Shown: positions 31,832 through 41,215 of the stretch, one piece after another
How the letters are laid out: every line of letters begins with the position of its first letter
Position numbering within the stretch: the stretch's first letter is position 1
Assembly (NCBI GenBank): GCA_031273845.1
Contig: JAISRC010000037.1
Coordinates: 1 to 48,230, forward strand
Direction: 5' to 3'
Length of the DNA stretch: 48,230 nt
Source of the DNA: Desulfovibrio sp.
Lineage (GTDB): Bacteria > Desulfobacterota > Desulfovibrionia > Desulfovibrionales > Desulfovibrionaceae
Translations under genes and position numbers: made by a program
Notes under the pieces: model-generated
What the model saw: the letters and a program-made list of their open reading frames with translations, nothing else
Database searches by the model: none
Told to the model about the DNA's origin: nothing

Positions 31832-32128
31832 TTAGTCTATAATGAGCTTTTCCTTCCTCGCCAACCATTTAGGAATATAAAGACTCACTTCATCATCTCT
31901 TTCAAGGTCTGGAACATTCAAATTTCTCTTTGTCCCACAAGTAGTAAAATGCCAATCAAGAATTACGGACATAGGAATGAATAGTTCTTTAACACAAACA
32001 TCATCAAAAAACAGGACAGACCTGGGCATCCTCATTACAATAACTCCATTTCTCCATATACATGATGCCGTCAACCTGCCCGCTCTGCTGTATGCTATAC
32101 CGAACATATCCATGTTACACCCCTGCAA
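31832..32128 (-). CDS. hypothetical phage protein
   Basis: 98-aa ORF in block; promoter-like sequence upstream. Confidence 0.5.
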   Translation of the reverse strand: MQGCNMDMFGIAYSRAGRLTASCIWRNGVIVMRMPRSVLFFDDVCVKELFIPMSVILDWHFTTCGTKRNLNVPDLERDDEVSLYIPKWLARKEKLIID

Positions 32129-32147
32129 ATGCCCCTTTCATGCGGTA

Positions 32148-32175
32148 CTTATACTATAAAATAACGCCCGCGCAA
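32148..32175 (-). promoter_or_regulatory. candidate promoter TTGCGC-N16-TATAAG
   Basis: Upstream of 31832-32128; same layout as 37630, 39310, 47957. Confidence 0.45.
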
Positions 32176-32182
32176 AACCGAT

Positions 32183-34303
32183 TTAATGAACTCGCATACT
32201 AACCCTTCGCCGGGATAATTGTGGCTGATTCACCGAAGGCGGTAATTCGGCAGGCTGCTCAGGAGAGTCCTCCTGCTTTGAATCTATGCCTGCAAGCAAT
32301 TTGCGGCTTAACGACTTTCGCAAATCTTTATTAGCATACCGGGATGTTACAGTATAAGTCACTCCGCCCACGCAATCCGATAAATCCTTGCTGCCGCCTA
32401 CAGGATGGTCAATATGCTTTGTACGTTCATCAAGGCTAAGTTCTCTTAATTCTTTTTTTAATTTCGGCACGTTCGGATATATCAACCGCCCATCCCGCAA
32501 TGCTTGCTTCAATTCAGCATACGGTATAATAGTCCTATCAATAGATAATATGCCTGAACGAATATATTTTCCAGATAAATTACGAAATCTTCTCACTCTT
32601 TGCAGTAAAGCGGCACTTTGAAATGAATCAGCTGTCAGAACCTCTATACAAATTCGGGAATTTAACAACTCTATCAAATCACCAATCGTATTTATATTTA
32701 TCTCATCAACCCTTGGAGGTAAAATTTCCAAGATACCGTCAACTATAACAGACGGCTGTAACCCTGCCGGCACTTGAATATATTTACCAGATTCAGCGTC
32801 CCAATTAAAAGACATGCCGACATCTTTATATCCGCCAAAACGACCTATACCTACCCCGCCGCTATCATTACTAAGGGCAAGATCAATATGAATAAAAAAA
32901 TTCTCATTAATATTTATCAGATAGTCAAAATAAGACCTGTCAATCAAACTGGATAAATTTCCTTCAAATCTTGATAGCTCGACAGCGGGATGCTTAAATA
33001 ACTGCTTTCCATCAAATAACTTTTCATGGCTAACCCCCGCCGATTCAATAGACTCCCGATTACGAATAAACGCCCCGGCTCCCCCGATAGGTATACCAGC
33101 CAAATCCCTAATAGCCGCTTCAAGGTCCCGCCGAAAGTCAGACAAATAATCAAGTGGGATACTTATAACAGCATCAGGCTCAACAGCCTCTTCCATCGAA
33201 TCAATAATTCGACTGCTCCGGGTGGAGTCACCAACCTCCACAAGAAATTTCTCTCCTGAAAGCCTGTCTTCCGGAAGGCTCTCCCACTGTGCCATACGCA
33301 CGACAAAAATATTGCTCCGGCCTGTTTCAGCGGCATCCCGCTCAGCCTCTTTGATGCGCCTGTCGATAAAATCATCCGGGTAGTTGGCAGACGATATAAG
33401 AAATAACTTACCAGGAACCCTCCCCCGAACCTGGAAACGTGATTTCATCCGGCGAATAATAGCCGCGTGTAATTTTTCAGCTTGGTCATATTCAGTATCG
33501 CCGGTATACCGGCTGCTGGAAGGCTTCAGTATTCTCGACATGAAGTTCAACTCGTCCAAAATTCCGCCAAAAACATTCAAGCCAAGCGCTGACGTGTCCG
33601 AACTTGACAACGGCATAATCGTAATCGCATTGGGAAACCTTAATTCTGAAGACATTCGAGTATCAAACGGAAAATACCTGGAAAAATACTCGCTTCGGCG
33701 TATCATCTGGCCGAACTGCCCGAACAAGACTTTTTGTGCGAGTTCCAACTTGATGCTCTGCATGATAAAATACATGGACGAGCCGGGAGCCAACCCGAAC
33801 TCAATCTGCGGGGAATGATAACAGGAAAGCCGGTACAGCATGTACCCGATTCCCATTTCAGCCATGAAACTTTTTCCCCACCCTATACCGCCGCCGAGAA
33901 CGACTTCCAGTCTGTCCTCGTGAAATTCACCGTGAAACAGCCGCCACAACTCCTCCATAATTCGTGGCCGGACATGACCGCGCTGCCCCATGTAAAATTT
34001 AGATTCAGCAAACTCCTGCACATCCACAACCCTGCGAACCCGGATACCCCTAGGCTGCGCAAGAAGTCTGGCATCACCTTCGGCAAGCGCCCTGCTGAAA
34101 TTATCTATCGTATCATGTAATTCAGTAAGTGAAATTTCCCGACGCTCCCCCGCCATATAAGTCAACAAAGACACAAAATCACGCAATATATAATCTTGAA
34201 TATCAGGAAATCTCTCAACGGCAAGGTCAATAGCCAATTCAACCGCTTCGTCTACGGTAATAATAGCATCATCAACTATAAGGTTATTGCATGGGAGTGA
34301 CAT
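32183..34303 (-). CDS. phage terminase large subunit-like ATPase/nuclease
   Basis: Walker A GGGIGWGKS, Walker B GGILDELNFM, C-terminal acidic nuclease-like segment (FFIHIDLALSNDSGGVGIGRF). Confidence 0.75.
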   Translation of the reverse strand: MSLPCNNLIVDDAIITVDEAVELAIDLAVERFPDIQDYILRDFVSLLTYMAGERREISLTELHDTIDNFSRALAEGDARLLAQPRGIRVRRVVDVQEFAESKFYMGQRGHVRPRIMEELWRLFHGEFHEDRLEVVLGGGIGWGKSFMAEMGIGYMLYRLSCYHSPQIEFGLAPGSSMYFIMQSIKLELAQKVLFGQFGQMIRRSEYFSRYFPFDTRMSSELRFPNAITIMPLSSSDTSALGLNVFGGILDELNFMSRILKPSSSRYTGDTEYDQAEKLHAAIIRRMKSRFQVRGRVPGKLFLISSANYPDDFIDRRIKEAERDAAETGRSNIFVVRMAQWESLPEDRLSGEKFLVEVGDSTRSSRIIDSMEEAVEPDAVISIPLDYLSDFRRDLEAAIRDLAGIPIGGAGAFIRNRESIESAGVSHEKLFDGKQLFKHPAVELSRFEGNLSSLIDRSYFDYLININENFFIHIDLALSNDSGGVGIGRFGGYKDVGMSFNWDAESGKYIQVPAGLQPSVIVDGILEILPPRVDEININTIGDLIELLNSRICIEVLTADSFQSAALLQRVRRFRNLSGKYIRSGILSIDRTIIPYAELKQALRDGRLIYPNVPKLKKELRELSLDERTKHIDHPVGGSKDLSDCVGGVTYTVTSRYANKDLRKSLSRKLLAGIDSKQEDSPEQPAELPPSVNQPQLSRRRVSMRVH

Positions 34304-35078
34304 CTTTTATATCACGCCTTTCCTTTATCAACTGCTTGAAACTGGCGGCAAAAGCCATCATCTGCTCTACCCCGCCGTTATCAAGCTCGCCAATATAGGT
34401 TTGAAAAGCGCCGACAGTCTGCGCGTCAATTTCCAATTTATCGGGAACTCTCTGCACAATACCGACATCCATCTGCATCCGGTGCAGTTTTTCAAGAGCC
34501 GCCATATACAATCCTGCGGAACTGTTGACACTCCCAAGCATCATAAAAGGGTTCTGCCCCCTCGAAATATGAGAATAAAGTCCCTCAAGTTGCCGCCATA
34601 AAAGCGTGACCAACCCCGCCATGCGCGCAACGCCATCTATGTTCTTATCCGCCCTGGCAGCCTCCAACAAATGCTCCCGCATACTCGTACTGCCGGGAGC
34701 CACTTTCATCTTTATCGTAGGCGTAAGAACTGCGGGCAACCCGACAACCAACCCTTCAATCTCTTTGGCAATCGGGATAGCAATAATACTCAGACGACGA
34801 AACGCAGCGGACAACTGAACCTCTGAAACGCCTGAAAATTTACCGGAAACAACAAGCCTCTGCGCTAATGCCGTGGGAGGCTCTTTTTTGACCATCAAGA
34901 AATAAAATATATCCAAGAGTTCCGAATCTTGGAGGTTCGATAAGAATAAGACGCCCCCTTTAGCATCCTCGTCTATTGTCTTGGCAGGGTCCAATAAACC
35001 TTTGAGCCTATTCAGTAATTCAATCGAAAATTTCTTTTTCCACGTTTTCGGTGCTGAAATCAATCTCCGCTGCCTCAT
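34284..35078 (-). CDS. hypothetical phage protein (possible small terminase/partner); start uncertain
   Basis: ORF immediately upstream of the terminase-like gene; overlaps the ParB-like gene 3' end by 59 nt. Confidence 0.5.
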   Translation of the reverse strand: MRQRRLISAPKTWKKKFSIELLNRLKGLLDPAKTIDEDAKGGVLFLSNLQDSELLDIFYFLMVKKEPPTALAQRLVVSGKFSGVSEVQLSAAFRRLSIIAIPIAKEIEGLVVGLPAVLTPTIKMKVAPGSTSMREHLLEAARADKNIDGVARMAGLVTLLWRQLEGLYSHISRGQNPFMMLGSVNSSAGLYMAALEKLHRMQMDVGIVQRVPDKLEIDAQTVGAFQTYIGELDNGGVEQMMAFAASFKQLIKERRDIKDVTPMQ

Positions 35079-35868
35079 CAGTCACACCCTCCAATTCCTT
35101 AATATGTTTATCAATATAATTAGGCGTCAATCCACCTAACACACTCATCAAGGCTGAACTAAAAGTAACTTTCTTACCTTTGCAAATTTCAGCAACTTTC
35201 TTAACTTTTTTATACATAGCCCTATCTTTAAGCCGCACCCACATGTGTTCCTTCCCGCCAAAATCAAGAATCATGTAATTATATGGCACTGTACTGCCGT
35301 ACTTCGTAAACAACCTATTCAAAACCAAAGATAAATCTTCTGTAGTTTTTATTTCTTCTTTTACCTTATCAAATTCCTTACGCAATTCAGGTGGAAGGTC
35401 TTTTCGCGCGTCCTCAATCAAAGCCCGCAATCCATCAACATCATCATACGCCATGAGTTCAGATACTTCCTCAAGCGGTCTATTCTCCACAAGGTCCGTA
35501 ACAAGAGCCTGCAATTTGCGCTTGTCTACGTTTCCTCGAATCATGTTCATACGCATGGTCTGAATTTTCTGGGCCTCCTCATCATGAGCAAAATCGCCGT
35601 CAACAACAACGCAAGGAATAAATTCCATGTCAATCAATTTAGCGCATTGATACCTGTGCTCACCGTCAACGATACGGTATTCACCGTCTTCTGTAGGCGT
35701 AACCAGAATAGGCTGCAAAAATCCTATTTTCTGCATATCGTCCACCAGACGACTGAACATCTGGTCAGACAACTCATTAGGATTCCAATCGTTAGGCTTT
35801 ATAACAGATACAGGCAACTGAATGACTTTTATATCCTCACTTACCTGGACGGAATTTTCACCGGGCAT
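35020..35868 (-). CDS. ParB-like N-terminal domain protein
   Basis: IQLPVSVIKPNDWNPNELSDQMFSRLVDDMQKIGFLQPILVTPTEDGEYRIVDGEHRYQCAKL. Confidence 0.85.
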   Translation of the reverse strand: MPGENSVQVSEDIKVIQLPVSVIKPNDWNPNELSDQMFSRLVDDMQKIGFLQPILVTPTEDGEYRIVDGEHRYQCAKLIDMEFIPCVVVDGDFAHDEEAQKIQTMRMNMIRGNVDKRKLQALVTDLVENRPLEEVSELMAYDDVDGLRALIEDARKDLPPELRKEFDKVKEEIKTTEDLSLVLNRLFTKYGSTVPYNYMILDFGGKEHMWVRLKDRAMYKKVKKVAEICKGKKVTFSSALMSVLGGLTPNYIDKHIKELEGVTDEAAEIDFSTENVEKEIFD

Positions 35869-35892
35869 ACCAACCTCGCAAAATTTATTATT

Positions 35893-36537
35893 CTAAATAG
35901 AAGCACAAGACAAAATTGCTTCTTGTACCTCTGGGACTTCGACTTCATGAGAAACGTGATTTTTGGCATACATAAAATTAATCTTTCGCCGCTCCGTTTC
36001 CCGTCTAACATCACTAGGGCTTGTCGGAAAGAAAAGTAAATGCACTAATCCGGCCACAGCCAAAGCATACTTGCCCTGCGTCCACCATAAAGCCCTATAT
36101 ATTCGGGCCGCGCCCAAAGTATATCCTGAATGCGCGTCTGAAATTTTTTCATATACAACTTTAATTACGCCTTCACGCAACTTTAAAGTTGAATTAAGAC
36201 AAATTGCAAGCATTTTTGCGGGGCCGGATACTACATTGCCTGATTGCGCCGTTATTATCAAAGATAAAAGCTGATTATCCGGCTCTACCTCTGTCAACAT
36301 CCGGCAAAATGCAGACACGCTATGCTCCGCCCAATGAAGCTTTGGAGGATACCCTTCACCGTCATAATCCTCCCGCGAACCCGGCCCCCACCCCATATAC
36401 CCCTCAAGTTCATATAGCTGAGGGCAAAGCCATGAATAATTTCGGACCACGGTATAATTCAGCTTTTTCCTAAAGCACGAAACCGCCTGCTCGTTTGAAT
36501 GGCTCAAACTATGCCAGTCTTCATATAAGGTTGCCAT
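35893..36537 (-). CDS. hypothetical phage protein
   Basis: ORF with GGGAGG RBS before ATG 36537. Confidence 0.6.
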   Translation of the reverse strand: MATLYEDWHSLSHSNEQAVSCFRKKLNYTVVRNYSWLCPQLYELEGYMGWGPGSREDYDGEGYPPKLHWAEHSVSAFCRMLTEVEPDNQLLSLIITAQSGNVVSGPAKMLAICLNSTLKLREGVIKVVYEKISDAHSGYTLGAARIYRALWWTQGKYALAVAGLVHLLFFPTSPSDVRRETERRKINFMYAKNHVSHEVEVPEVQEAILSCASI

Positions 36538-36567
36538 AACTACCTCCCACGGCATTATGAATTTATG

Positions 36568-36596
36568 AAAAAAGGGGGCAACATAGCCGCCCCCTT
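36568..36596 (-). terminator. intrinsic terminator downstream of the 36610-37524 gene
   Basis: minus strand AAGGGGGC-ggctatgtt-GCCCCCTTTTTTC. Confidence 0.75.
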
Positions 36597-36609
36597 ACCA
36601 AATGAACCG

Positions 36610-37524
36610 TCAATTTGTGAGATTTTCCAACTCCTCCTCGGTTGAACTCAACAACTCCTCCAGAGCGACATCATCTTCCTGACTCTGTGCGGCTCCGGTA
36701 AGCAAGGCGTCAATCGAGTCCTCCTCCTCCGCCCGGACAAGTCTGACGCCGTAAAATTTATGAATAAAAGAAATATAATCCTCCAAAGAGGCCCCTGTCG
36801 GAGCCGATCCACGAGCTACCAACCATTCCCCGGCTATATGGGTGAGTCCGAAAGACGCATCCTCTTTGCCTATGTCGCCATAGGCCAAAGCCAACGCATC
36901 CGACATGATGCCCGCCAAGTCCCCCTCAAATTTGAGGGACATTCTCATAATCTCAGTTGTTGCTCCTCTGGCCTCAGTGACCTGCACCTCAGCCTTAAGC
37001 GCGTCTTTCAACGCTTCCCGGCTCATATTTTCGGCCATCTCCAAATACCGGGAAATATCCTCAGTCTTGCCGCGAATAGCCGTGGACACGACCGCCAGCT
37101 TCGTCCACCCTATTCTTTGCGCCTGTTCGACTTCTATGCCGAATTTGCGGATGAGCTTGCCTATGTCAACCATGCTGTAAGCAACCCTGGGGTCCATCCC
37201 AAGATGCTCTTTGACGTATTCACTGAAATTCTCAAACCCCCATATTGAGGCATAGTTATTTTCATATGCCTCCAAAAATCCAAGGGATATGATGTAAAAA
37301 GACTTGGTATAATCTTTGATCGCTTCCTCAATGCGATCTTTGCACCGAAGTGCCGCGCCCTCATGCAAGGGTAAATCGCTGTAATCTTTCCCAACGAGGT
37401 CGCTCTCTTTTTCAAGAAATTCAGCTTCGACCTGCTCTTTATCTGAAGCTGTCTTCTGCTCCGCCTCGTGCGCCTGCTCCACCTCTTGAACTGGCCCTTT
37501 CTTTTGCGCTGAACGTCTAGCCAT
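36610..37524 (-). CDS. hypothetical phage protein, coiled-coil/acidic
   Basis: 304-aa ORF with strong RBS; candidate promoter and palindrome copy 2 upstream. Confidence 0.65.
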   Translation of the reverse strand: MARRSAQKKGPVQEVEQAHEAEQKTASDKEQVEAEFLEKESDLVGKDYSDLPLHEGAALRCKDRIEEAIKDYTKSFYIISLGFLEAYENNYASIWGFENFSEYVKEHLGMDPRVAYSMVDIGKLIRKFGIEVEQAQRIGWTKLAVVSTAIRGKTEDISRYLEMAENMSREALKDALKAEVQVTEARGATTEIMRMSLKFEGDLAGIMSDALALAYGDIGKEDASFGLTHIAGEWLVARGSAPTGASLEDYISFIHKFYGVRLVRAEEEDSIDALLTGAAQSQEDDVALEELLSSTEEELENLTN

Positions 37525-37562
37525 AAATCCTCCGTTGAAATTGGAAATTTTATAATCAGCTT

Positions 37563-37582
37563 TTTTGCATCCGGATGCAAAA
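37563..37582. repeat. 20-bp palindrome copy 2 TTTTGCATCCGGATGCAAAA
   Basis: Intergenic, between candidate promoter (37630-37657) and start codon (37524). Confidence 0.95.
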
Positions 37583-37629
37583 AATCAAAAGCCCTGTATC
37601 CCGCAAAAAATCTTTCGCATGGATACTCC

Positions 37630-37657
37630 ACTATATCATATATTTTACGCTTTGCAA
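37630..37657 (-). promoter_or_regulatory. candidate promoter TTGCAA-N16-TATAGT
   Basis: Upstream of 36610-37524. Confidence 0.55.
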
Positions 37658-37716
37658 CTCCATTTTCATAATAGCTTCATACATAACCGGCACTCCCAAT
37701 TTTTCTTACAAATTCG

Positions 37717-39279
37717 CTAGGCAGTTACGCCAGAGCGCATCCGTAAATTTCTTTGCTTTTTTGCCACATCAATATTAGCTTTCGGAACTCGACTTACAGG
37801 AACAGCCCTGTACTTCATCCACTCCCGAAAACGCTCAATATTCTCTTTGTCAGTCATACTGATAGGAATAATACCGTGGGCGACCTTAATTAAATCCTCA
37901 GAGATAATATCCCTATCCGCGTCAAAAGCCTGATACATAGCTTCCTCGACAACAGACTCTATTTCAGCCCCAACGAAACCCTCAGTGCAGGAAGCAAGCT
38001 CATCAAAATCAAACTTATCGACATTTCGCTTGCGCTTATTTAAGTGGATGGCAAAAATAGCTTTCCTTTCCTCAAACGTGGGCAAATCCACTGCGAAAAC
38101 CGCATCCCAACGCCCCCGCCGAAATAATGCAGCGTCAAGATTGCGTATCGTATTACATGTAGCAACCTTATATATAGGTGAATTTGTCTCCTGCATCCAT
38201 GAAATAAACGTGCCAATGACACGAGAGGTAGTTCCGGAATCTGATTTACCAGATGATTCGAGTCCGTCCATTAACTTTTCCATTTCATCAATAAGTAATA
38301 CGCAGGGGGCAACCGTTTCAGCGAGCTTCAAAGCCCCGCGGATTGCTTCTTCAGAACCTCCGACAACACCTTTAAAAACCGTCCCCACGTCAAATTTATA
38401 CAAAGGCAAATCTAATTCGGCACTTACAGCCTTCGCAGCCAAAGTTTTTCCGACTCCCGCCAATCCGACAAGCATAATACCCTTGGGCGGGCGTAACCCA
38501 AATTTTATAGCGACACTCTGATTACTAAAATACTTGCGGCGTTTACTTACATGCTCTTTAAGCACGTCGAATCCGCCAAGAGTATCAATAGTTTCATTGT
38601 GCATTAAATATTCCAATACACCGGATTTCTTAACAGCTAATTGTTTTTCCTTACGGATTAACGGTATGTCAATCTTCTCGGATGATACTATAGAAAGGCT
38701 AATAGCATTTTCAGCTTTAAGTTCAGTAAGTCCAAGGGCATTTTCCGCAGCCTGCTGCAATAAAGCCGCATCCGGCTGAGTCGTAAAAAATTCCCTATAC
38801 CTATCAATAACAGACTGGAATACAGTCTTAATTTCCTCTCTATTCGGAAGTTCCAAATCCACAAATGTTATCACGTCTTCTAATTCTTCCGGAACATTCC
38901 ACCCGCCGCCGATAAGTATCATGTGAGAGCCGACAGTACGTACCATATATGCGGCATCTCTAAATTGCTGAATCATAATCGGAGATTTTAGAAACTCCTT
39001 TACGTTAAACAAGATATACACAATATTACTGCGGCACTCTCCATTCTCACCGCAGATATATTTAAGAGTTTCTTCGATACTTGAAGCTACAACGCCTGAT
39101 TCTCCCGCCAAATCTGCAAGCCCTGTCGTGCTCTTCCAACACATGACTTTAAAAATGCCTGATAGCCGCGCATCGCGCAAATTCTGGATAACCTCAGTCA
39201 TTGCACGCTCTTGTTCAAGCGTCTGAATATATAATGCAGGATACCCGGCTTTTAAATAAACATCTATTGCTACACCCAT
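37717..39279 (-). CDS. AAA+ ATPase (Ycf46/CDC48/FtsH-like)
   Basis: GIMLVGLAGVGKTLAAKAVSAELDLPLYKFDVG, CVLLIDEMEKL, RRGRWDAVFAVDLP arginine-finger region; N-terminal degenerate domain as in Ycf46-like proteins. Confidence 0.85.
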   Translation of the reverse strand: MGVAIDVYLKAGYPALYIQTLEQERAMTEVIQNLRDARLSGIFKVMCWKSTTGLADLAGESGVVASSIEETLKYICGENGECRSNIVYILFNVKEFLKSPIMIQQFRDAAYMVRTVGSHMILIGGGWNVPEELEDVITFVDLELPNREEIKTVFQSVIDRYREFFTTQPDAALLQQAAENALGLTELKAENAISLSIVSSEKIDIPLIRKEKQLAVKKSGVLEYLMHNETIDTLGGFDVLKEHVSKRRKYFSNQSVAIKFGLRPPKGIMLVGLAGVGKTLAAKAVSAELDLPLYKFDVGTVFKGVVGGSEEAIRGALKLAETVAPCVLLIDEMEKLMDGLESSGKSDSGTTSRVIGTFISWMQETNSPIYKVATCNTIRNLDAALFRRGRWDAVFAVDLPTFEERKAIFAIHLNKRKRNVDKFDFDELASCTEGFVGAEIESVVEEAMYQAFDADRDIISEDLIKVAHGIIPISMTDKENIERFREWMKYRAVPVSRVPKANIDVAKKQRNLRMRSGVTA

Positions 39280-39309
39280 ATGAATGACCCTCCGATAATA
39301 TGTAACCGC

Positions 39310-39337
39310 TATATACTATATTTTAAAAAATTCGCAA
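39310..39337 (-). promoter_or_regulatory. candidate promoter TTGCGA-N16-TATATA
   Basis: Upstream of the AAA+ gene; resembles the SSB promoter region (AATCTCATTTTGC...). Confidence 0.5.
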
Positions 39338-39345
39338 AATGAGAT

Positions 39346-39894
39346 TCAAATAATCCCCAAAAATTTTATTTTATTTATTGCTCTCCTGTTACTACCATAG
39401 ACAGCAAACTTTGATAAAACAGAAGTTTTTATTTTTTCTCCATTAAAAAATGCCCTGCCTAACGCGGCTAACCCAAAAGCATCCGCTTCATCGTCACAAG
39501 AAACACAAATTCCCCATTTAGATTCAACCGCTTTAACCATCGCCTCTTTATCCGCGCGACCGTTGCCGACAACAAAGCTCTTAAGCATCGTGGGAGGAAC
39601 AACCAACAAAGGAACCGCGCATATAGCCGGGAGCACTAATTTAAGCATCCCGCAAATTTCTATTCGCTCCACAAACCGGCCAGATAACGCAAATCTGGCC
39701 GCAATACCAAAATCTTCAAGCAACACAATATCACCTTTCTGAACAAACTCCCTGGCCGCAGTAACCACCTCAACCTGCCGGTCAAGGACAGGATTTTTAA
39801 CGGACGTAACTTTGTGTCGAATAACCGTGACGCCATCAGACAGAGCACAAAAACCTGTACGCGACAGGCTAGGGTCTATACCTACAAATCTCAT
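39346..39894 (-). CDS. RuvC-like Holliday junction resolvase
   Basis: FVGIDPSLSRTGFCAL, VLLEDF, DDEADAFGLAALG: RuvC/RNase H-fold acidic residues. Confidence 0.85.
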   Translation of the reverse strand: MRFVGIDPSLSRTGFCALSDGVTVIRHKVTSVKNPVLDRQVEVVTAAREFVQKGDIVLLEDFGIAARFALSGRFVERIEICGMLKLVLPAICAVPLLVVPPTMLKSFVVGNGRADKEAMVKAVESKWGICVSCDDEADAFGLAALGRAFFNGEKIKTSVLSKFAVYGSNRRAINKIKFLGII

Positions 39895-40483
39895 TAAGGT
39901 GCCTCATTAAGCTGTCAACCTGAGAAATGATATGCGCAGCCAATTTAAATTCTGCAATATATGCGAGTCCTAAATTACTATCCGTTATAACACAACCAGA
40001 ACCTTCCTCAGAAATCCATGTTTGAGGATTATTCTTATGTCTGAATAATTTTATAGCATAATCTAAATATGCCGGTACTACAGCTCTCCACTTTTTTGTC
40101 CCAAGCAGCAGTACCACAGGAAAATCATTGAGGTCAAGATTAAACAAAAATACTGCTTTTTTAACGCGCTCACCAACAAGCATTAAATCAGATAATGAAG
40201 TTTCCGGCTCAATAATAACATCCATTTCTTTAAGCCAACCGAATTTACGGATAACAACCGCACCATCTGTCCAATAAAGCAAATCGCTTGTCCTACCCGA
40301 AACGAATGATTGTGGGAGCGAAGAAGGAACAACCTTCAAATAGGGGATATACTCTGTCAAAATTGAAAGATGCCGGTTAAAATACGAGGGCACTAATTTC
40401 TCTGGAAAGAACTTTTTGCATCCGGATGCAAAAATTTGCCTCCTTTTCAGAAAGCTCTGAATAAACTCCTCCCGATTGCTCAC
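39869..40483 (-). CDS. hypothetical phage protein
   Basis: 204-aa ORF, overlaps ruvC-like start; contains palindrome copy 3. Confidence 0.6.
   Translation of the reverse strand: MSNREEFIQSFLKRRQIFASGCKKFFPEKLVPSYFNRHLSILTEYIPYLKVVPSSLPQSFVSGRTSDLLYWTDGAVVIRKFGWLKEMDVIIEPETSLSDLMLVGERVKKAVFLFNLDLNDFPVVLLLGTKKWRAVVPAYLDYAIKLFRHKNNPQTWISEEGSGCVITDSNLGLAYIAEFKLAAHIISQVDSLMRHLNEICRYRP
40414..40433. repeat. 20-bp palindrome copy 3 TTTTGCATCCGGATGCAAAA
   Basis: Inside 39869-40483, encoding FASGCK. Confidence 0.95.
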
Positions 40484-40486
40484 AAC

Positions 40487-41215
40487 TCAATCCCCTTGCC
40501 AGACAAACTTTTCACGCCCCAAACGACTACTTATCTTTTTAAGTGCCTGCTCCCTGACTTTAAAAATACGCTGCTTACTGACTCCAAGCCTCAACCCAAT
40601 ATCTTCAAGCGTTTGATTATTATAGAACGAATCGTTAATAATCCTGCGCTCTATCGGAGTAAGATACTTCAAGCATCGTTCGATAATATTTTTAAGCTCG
40701 CTTTGATATGCTAACTCTTCAGTATCGGCATCCTGACTGCATAATATGCATCCTACAAATTCCTCTGAGCAATCATTCAACGATACTGTGCCTGACGCGC
40801 CTTCCTGCTGCTTTTGAACTCTGACGGAAAAAGATTTTTCGTCCTCCCCGGCAAAATCAGCTAATTCAGTTTCAGTAACATTTCTACCATATATGATCTC
40901 CAGAATACGCCGATCATTCTGCAAAGTACGGACATTTTTAACTGCCCGCTTTTCTACCTGCAAAGTACTGGAAATTTCTGAATATAATGAATAGGCGATA
41001 CGTAAAGAAACATACGCGGAGAAAGGAACATTCTTTGAACAATCAAACGTATTATGAGCTTCAATAATACCTAACCTGCCGGCCTGATATAAATCTTCCA
41101 ATGATATAGTACAGGAATGTCTACCCAACTTCCTATAAATATTAAATACCTTGAACCTGATAAGCGGCTCATACCTTTTAAGGGTATCTTCAATCCGCTC
41201 TCCGTCAAAACTCAT
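40487..41215 (-). CDS. phage-encoded RNA polymerase sigma-70 family factor
   Basis: SLEDLYQAGRLGIIEAHNTFD...FSAYVSLRI region 2; LTPIERRIINDSFYNNQTLEDIGLRLGVSKQRIFKVREQALKKI region 4. Confidence 0.9.
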   Translation of the reverse strand: MSFDGERIEDTLKRYEPLIRFKVFNIYRKLGRHSCTISLEDLYQAGRLGIIEAHNTFDCSKNVPFSAYVSLRIAYSLYSEISSTLQVEKRAVKNVRTLQNDRRILEIIYGRNVTETELADFAGEDEKSFSVRVQKQQEGASGTVSLNDCSEEFVGCILCSQDADTEELAYQSELKNIIERCLKYLTPIERRIINDSFYNNQTLEDIGLRLGVSKQRIFKVREQALKKISSRLGREKFVWQGD

